Assembly: GCF_029076845.1 (NCBI RefSeq)
Contig: NZ_JARESE010000036.1
Location: forward strand, 37,460-101,459
From: Novosphingobium album (ex Liu et al. 2023)
Lineage (GTDB): Bacteria > Pseudomonadota > Alphaproteobacteria > Sphingomonadales > Sphingomonadaceae
Direction of reading: 5' to 3'
Length of the DNA stretch: 64,000 bases
Shown here: piece by piece, positions 61,889-64,000 of the stretch
Layout: each line of letters starts with the position of its first letter
Position numbering within the stretch: the first letter of the stretch is position 1
Program-made: the position numbers and the translations under genes
The notes under the pieces: model-generated
Told to the model about the DNA's origin: nothing
Databases searched by the model: none
Seen by the model: only the letters and a program-made list of their open reading frames with translations

Positions 61889-62779
61889 TCAGCCGGTGAC
61901 GAGCATCGCGCCGTGCGGGTTGGCCGCGGGCGTGCCGTGCTCGCGGTGCCAGGCATCGGCATCATCATAGCAGGCTTCGACCACGCTGGCATAAGTGCGG
62001 CGGAATTCGGCGCGCTGCTCGGGATGATCGAAAATGAAGGCACGGTTGTTGCGCACGGCGTTCAGCACCATCGGCGCGATCGCGTCGGGCGTGTAGAAGT
62101 CCATGCTGGTGTGGTCCTTCGATGCTTCGCTGATCGCCACTTCGCCTTCGCCCGGGCCGCCGAACTTCGCGGGGCGATAGCGCGCGTTGTTCGCTTTCAT
62201 GCCCGTGGCCACGCCGCCGGGGCAATAGCTGGTGGTGTGGATGTTGTATTCGCCCAGTTCCAGCGCGAGGTTCATCATCAGGCCGATGATCCCCGCCTTG
62301 GCCGCCGAATAGGGCGCGTGGACCGGAATCCAGCCGGGCAGCAGCCCCGCCATCGATGCAGTGGCGCAGATATGGCCTTCGCGGCCCGCCATCATGTCGG
62401 GCAGGAACGCGCGCGTGGTGTTCATCACCCCGTGCAGGTTGACCTGGAGGATCCAGTCGACATCGGCATCGGACATTTCCATCAGCGGGTCGAACGCGGT
62501 CGCCCCGGCATTGGCGAACAGCAGCTGCACCGGGCCGAGCCGCGCGGCGATTTCCGCCTTCATCGCCGCGATGGCCTCGCGCTCGCACACGTCGCATTCC
62601 ACCGCGATGGCGGTGCCGCCGGCCTGCCGGATCGCGTCGGCGACCTTCTCGGCATTGGCCAGCATGATGTCGGCCACCGCCACTTTCGCGCCTTGCCGGG
62701 CCAGTTCCTTCGCCAGCCCCATGCCGATGCCGTTGCCACCTCCGGTGACGACGGCGGTTCTGCCTGAAATCTCGGTCAT
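61889..62779 (-). CDS. Short-chain dehydrogenase/reductase, 296-residue type
   Basis: A classical SDR with an extended C-terminus. Motifs: TGGGNGIG (about 13-20), FANAGAT, the Ser in TASMAG and YSAAK. The final 70 residues (from about EVAISEASKD to the end) form an extra domain typical of this sphingomonad subgroup and may shape the substrate pocket. GGGAGAAG precedes the ATG. It is followed by the ABM gene. Confidence 0.9.
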   Translation of the reverse strand: MTEISGRTAVVTGGGNGIGMGLAKELARQGAKVAVADIMLANAEKVADAIRQAGGTAIAVECDVCEREAIAAMKAEIAARLGPVQLLFANAGATAFDPLMEMSDADVDWILQVNLHGVMNTTRAFLPDMMAGREGHICATASMAGLLPGWIPVHAPYSAAKAGIIGLMMNLALELGEYNIHTTSYCPGGVATGMKANNARYRPAKFGGPGEGEVAISEASKDHTSMDFYTPDAIAPMVLNAVRNNRAFIFDHPEQRAEFRRTYASVVEACYDDADAWHREHGTPAANPHGAMLVTG

Positions 62780-62868
62780 TCGCTTCTCCCGAAAGTCGTG
62801 TGCCCGGCTTTCCGTTCGCACGGCGCCGGGCACGGATATCACATGATTATGGGTTTGAGAGTCGGTTT

Positions 62869-62927
62869 GAAAATGCGCGGAAGAGCGCATTTCAGGCCGG
62901 TGCCGCCCTGCGCCGACAGGCGCATTT
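62869..62927. repeat. Dispersed palindromic repeat, copy 5 (double core)
   Basis: Two cores in tandem: AAATGCGC/GCGCATTT around GGAAGA (62871-62892), as in copy 1, and TGCGCC/GGCGCA around GACA (62909-62924). It lies after the luciferase-like gene stop and before the SDR start, both on the minus strand, the only copy not between convergent genes. Confidence 0.75.
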
Positions 62928-64000
62928 TCAGGCCGCCAACACCGGCTCTTCTTCCTTGAGCTTGGGCATGACCTTGTCGGCGAACAGCTTCATCTGCTCG
63001 TAGACGTCCTCGTAAGGCATCCCGCCGAAGCTGAAATTGGCGATGATCTCGTAATCGCCGACCATTGCCTTGCGCATCAGGTGCTTCTCGTAAAGCTCCT
63101 CGGGCGTGCCGATCAGGTTGCCGCCGACATAGTCCTTGTAGGCCTTGTCCGGCCCGCCGCGCGCCGCCGCCATGTCGCCCATGTAGGCATAGGTGGCGTA
63201 GGACGGCAGCTCCTTGAAGTGCGGGCTCATGAATTCATAGTGGTTGGCGACTTGCAGGAACTGCGCGGCGAAATACTTGTCGGTATAGTCCGTCACCTTG
63301 GCGCGGTCGGCGAAGCAGACCATGAAATCGCTGATGATGAACGGCGGGGCGATCTTGCCGTGCTTTTCGCGGAAGGTATTCCGGTACTTGTCGATCTCGG
63401 GCATCGCCTTGGACCAGTCGCCCTGGCTGAAGCGCAGCGCCTTCAGGCCATAGTCCGCCGCCACTTCGCACGAGGACGGCGACATCGAGACCATGACGCA
63501 GCGATCGCGGTTCCAGCCCTCGGGCCGGGGGCGAATCTCGGCGCGGGGCTGCTTGTACCACTTGGTGTCGGCCTCGACATAGCCGTGCTCCAGCCCGTCC
63601 ATGATGATCAGCGCTGCCTCGTCGAACATCTCGCGCGAATCGGCGAGCGTGACGCCGAACTTGTCGAACTCGCGCCGCGCCGCGCCCCGGCCCATGCCGA
63701 GGTAAAGCCGGCCCTCGCACAGCGCGTCGAGCATCGCGGTCTTTTCCACCACGCGCAGCGGATCGTTCCACGGCAGGATCACGGCGGCGGGCATCAGCTT
63801 GATGGTCTTGGTCCTGGCCGCGACGAAGCTCAGCGCCTGCAGCGGATCGGGGCAGGCGGCATAGTCGGTGAAGTGATGCTCCACCATCGCGGCGAAATCG
63901 AAGCCCATCGCCTCGGCCTCGATCGCCAGTTGCGTTGTAGCGCGACGATTACGGAGTCCGGTCGGCGTCAATTTTGATGGCCGATAGGTGGCCGCGCCGG
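62928..64000 (-). CDS. LLM-class flavin-dependent oxidoreductase, 5' end outside the window
   Basis: A bacterial luciferase-like monooxygenase. The visible part (about 357 residues) starts inside the N-terminal region (IEAEAMGFDFAAMVEHHF), with GRLYLGMGRGAARREFDKFG and GTPEELYEKH typical of the family. No ATG is available: an in-frame TTG at 63971 exists, but the frame stays open to the window edge, so the true start is probably beyond it. It would use reduced flavin to oxygenate an organic compound and fits the nearby catabolic genes. Confidence 0.88.
   Translation of the reverse strand, partial: GAATYRPSKLTPTGLRNRRATTQLAIEAEAMGFDFAAMVEHHFTDYAACPDPLQALSFVAARTKTIKLMPAAVILPWNDPLRVVEKTAMLDALCEGRLYLGMGRGAARREFDKFGVTLADSREMFDEAALIIMDGLEHGYVEADTKWYKQPRAEIRPRPEGWNRDRCVMVSMSPSSCEVAADYGLKALRFSQGDWSKAMPEIDKYRNTFREKHGKIAPPFIISDFMVCFADRAKVTDYTDKYFAAQFLQVANHYEFMSPHFKELPSYATYAYMGDMAAARGGPDKAYKDYVGGNLIGTPEELYEKHLMRKAMVGDYEIIANFSFGGMPYEDVYEQMKLFADKVMPKLKEEEPVLAA

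Overview
The window looks like a chromosomal segment of an alphaproteobacterium of the order Sphingomonadales, most likely Novosphingobium or a close relative. The DNA is very GC-rich. Genes are packed and often coupled by 4-base ATGA or GTGA overlaps. The gene content fits: a PEP-CTERM surface protein, TonB-dependent receptor, class I PHA synthase with phasin, glutathione-dependent formaldehyde oxidation with an NAD-type soluble formate dehydrogenase, and many SDR, NTF2-like, cytochrome P450 and sulfotransferase genes. No rRNA, CRISPR array, IS element or prophage was seen. One tRNA (Cys) is present.

Layout. 1-3.9 kb: surface polysaccharide genes (GtrA fragment, rfbG, rfbF, a GT-C glycosyltransferase). 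4-11.5 kb: a tripartite RND efflux operon with its TetR repressor; the pump gene carries an apparent frameshift, and a small unknown protein is coupled to the adaptor. 11.6-14.3 kb: four overlapping genes (YjbQ, carboxymuconolactone decarboxylase-like, b-type cytochrome, Tat/lipobox molybdoprotein). 14.4-19.1 kb: a secreted protein, an NTF2/SDR/NTF2 operon, DoxX, dcd and a PEP-CTERM protein. 19.2-21.7 kb: wecB-wecC. 21.7-25.5 kb: an APH-like kinase, a crotonase, PilZ, small proteins and tRNA-Cys. 25.5-34.5 kb: an RNB nuclease, then the C1 oxidation unit frmA-fghA-fdsG-fdsB-mobA-fdsA-fdsD. 34.5-40.5 kb: AlaC-type aminotransferase, DUF2306 and DUF2147 proteins, phaC and a long phasin. 40.6-50.6 kb: mostly housekeeping (clpS, lptF, lptG, desaturase, GNAT, CitE-like, lipB, membrane protein, methyltransferase, arsC, [2Fe-2S] protein). 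50.6-64 kb: a TonB receptor and an accessory catabolic region (P450, acyl-CoA ligase, Zn-alcohol dehydrogenase, sulfotransferase, two SDRs, DUF1214, FAH-family hydrolase, ABM monooxygenase, luciferase-like monooxygenase) interrupted by algH.

How parts work together. The C1 unit can take formaldehyde to S-formylglutathione, formate and CO2, with MobA supplying the guanylylated molybdenum cofactor. The efflux operon and tetR share an identical 16-bp promoter/operator sequence, which gives a simple autoregulated circuit. PHA synthase and phasin sit together, with TGC-rich sites that fit PhaR control. The region after 50 kb probably degrades a hydrophobic ring or side-chain compound; its substrate cannot be read from sequence.

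The points most worth following up are: the phasin gene with a long Ala/Lys/Pro tail and a second well-placed internal start; a dispersed palindromic repeat found mostly between convergent genes; the TetR circuit with a probably leaderless tetR mRNA; a 12-residue insertion in FdsA; active-site departures in the P450 and crotonase; and two clean palindromic operators in the catabolic region whose regulators are not in the window.
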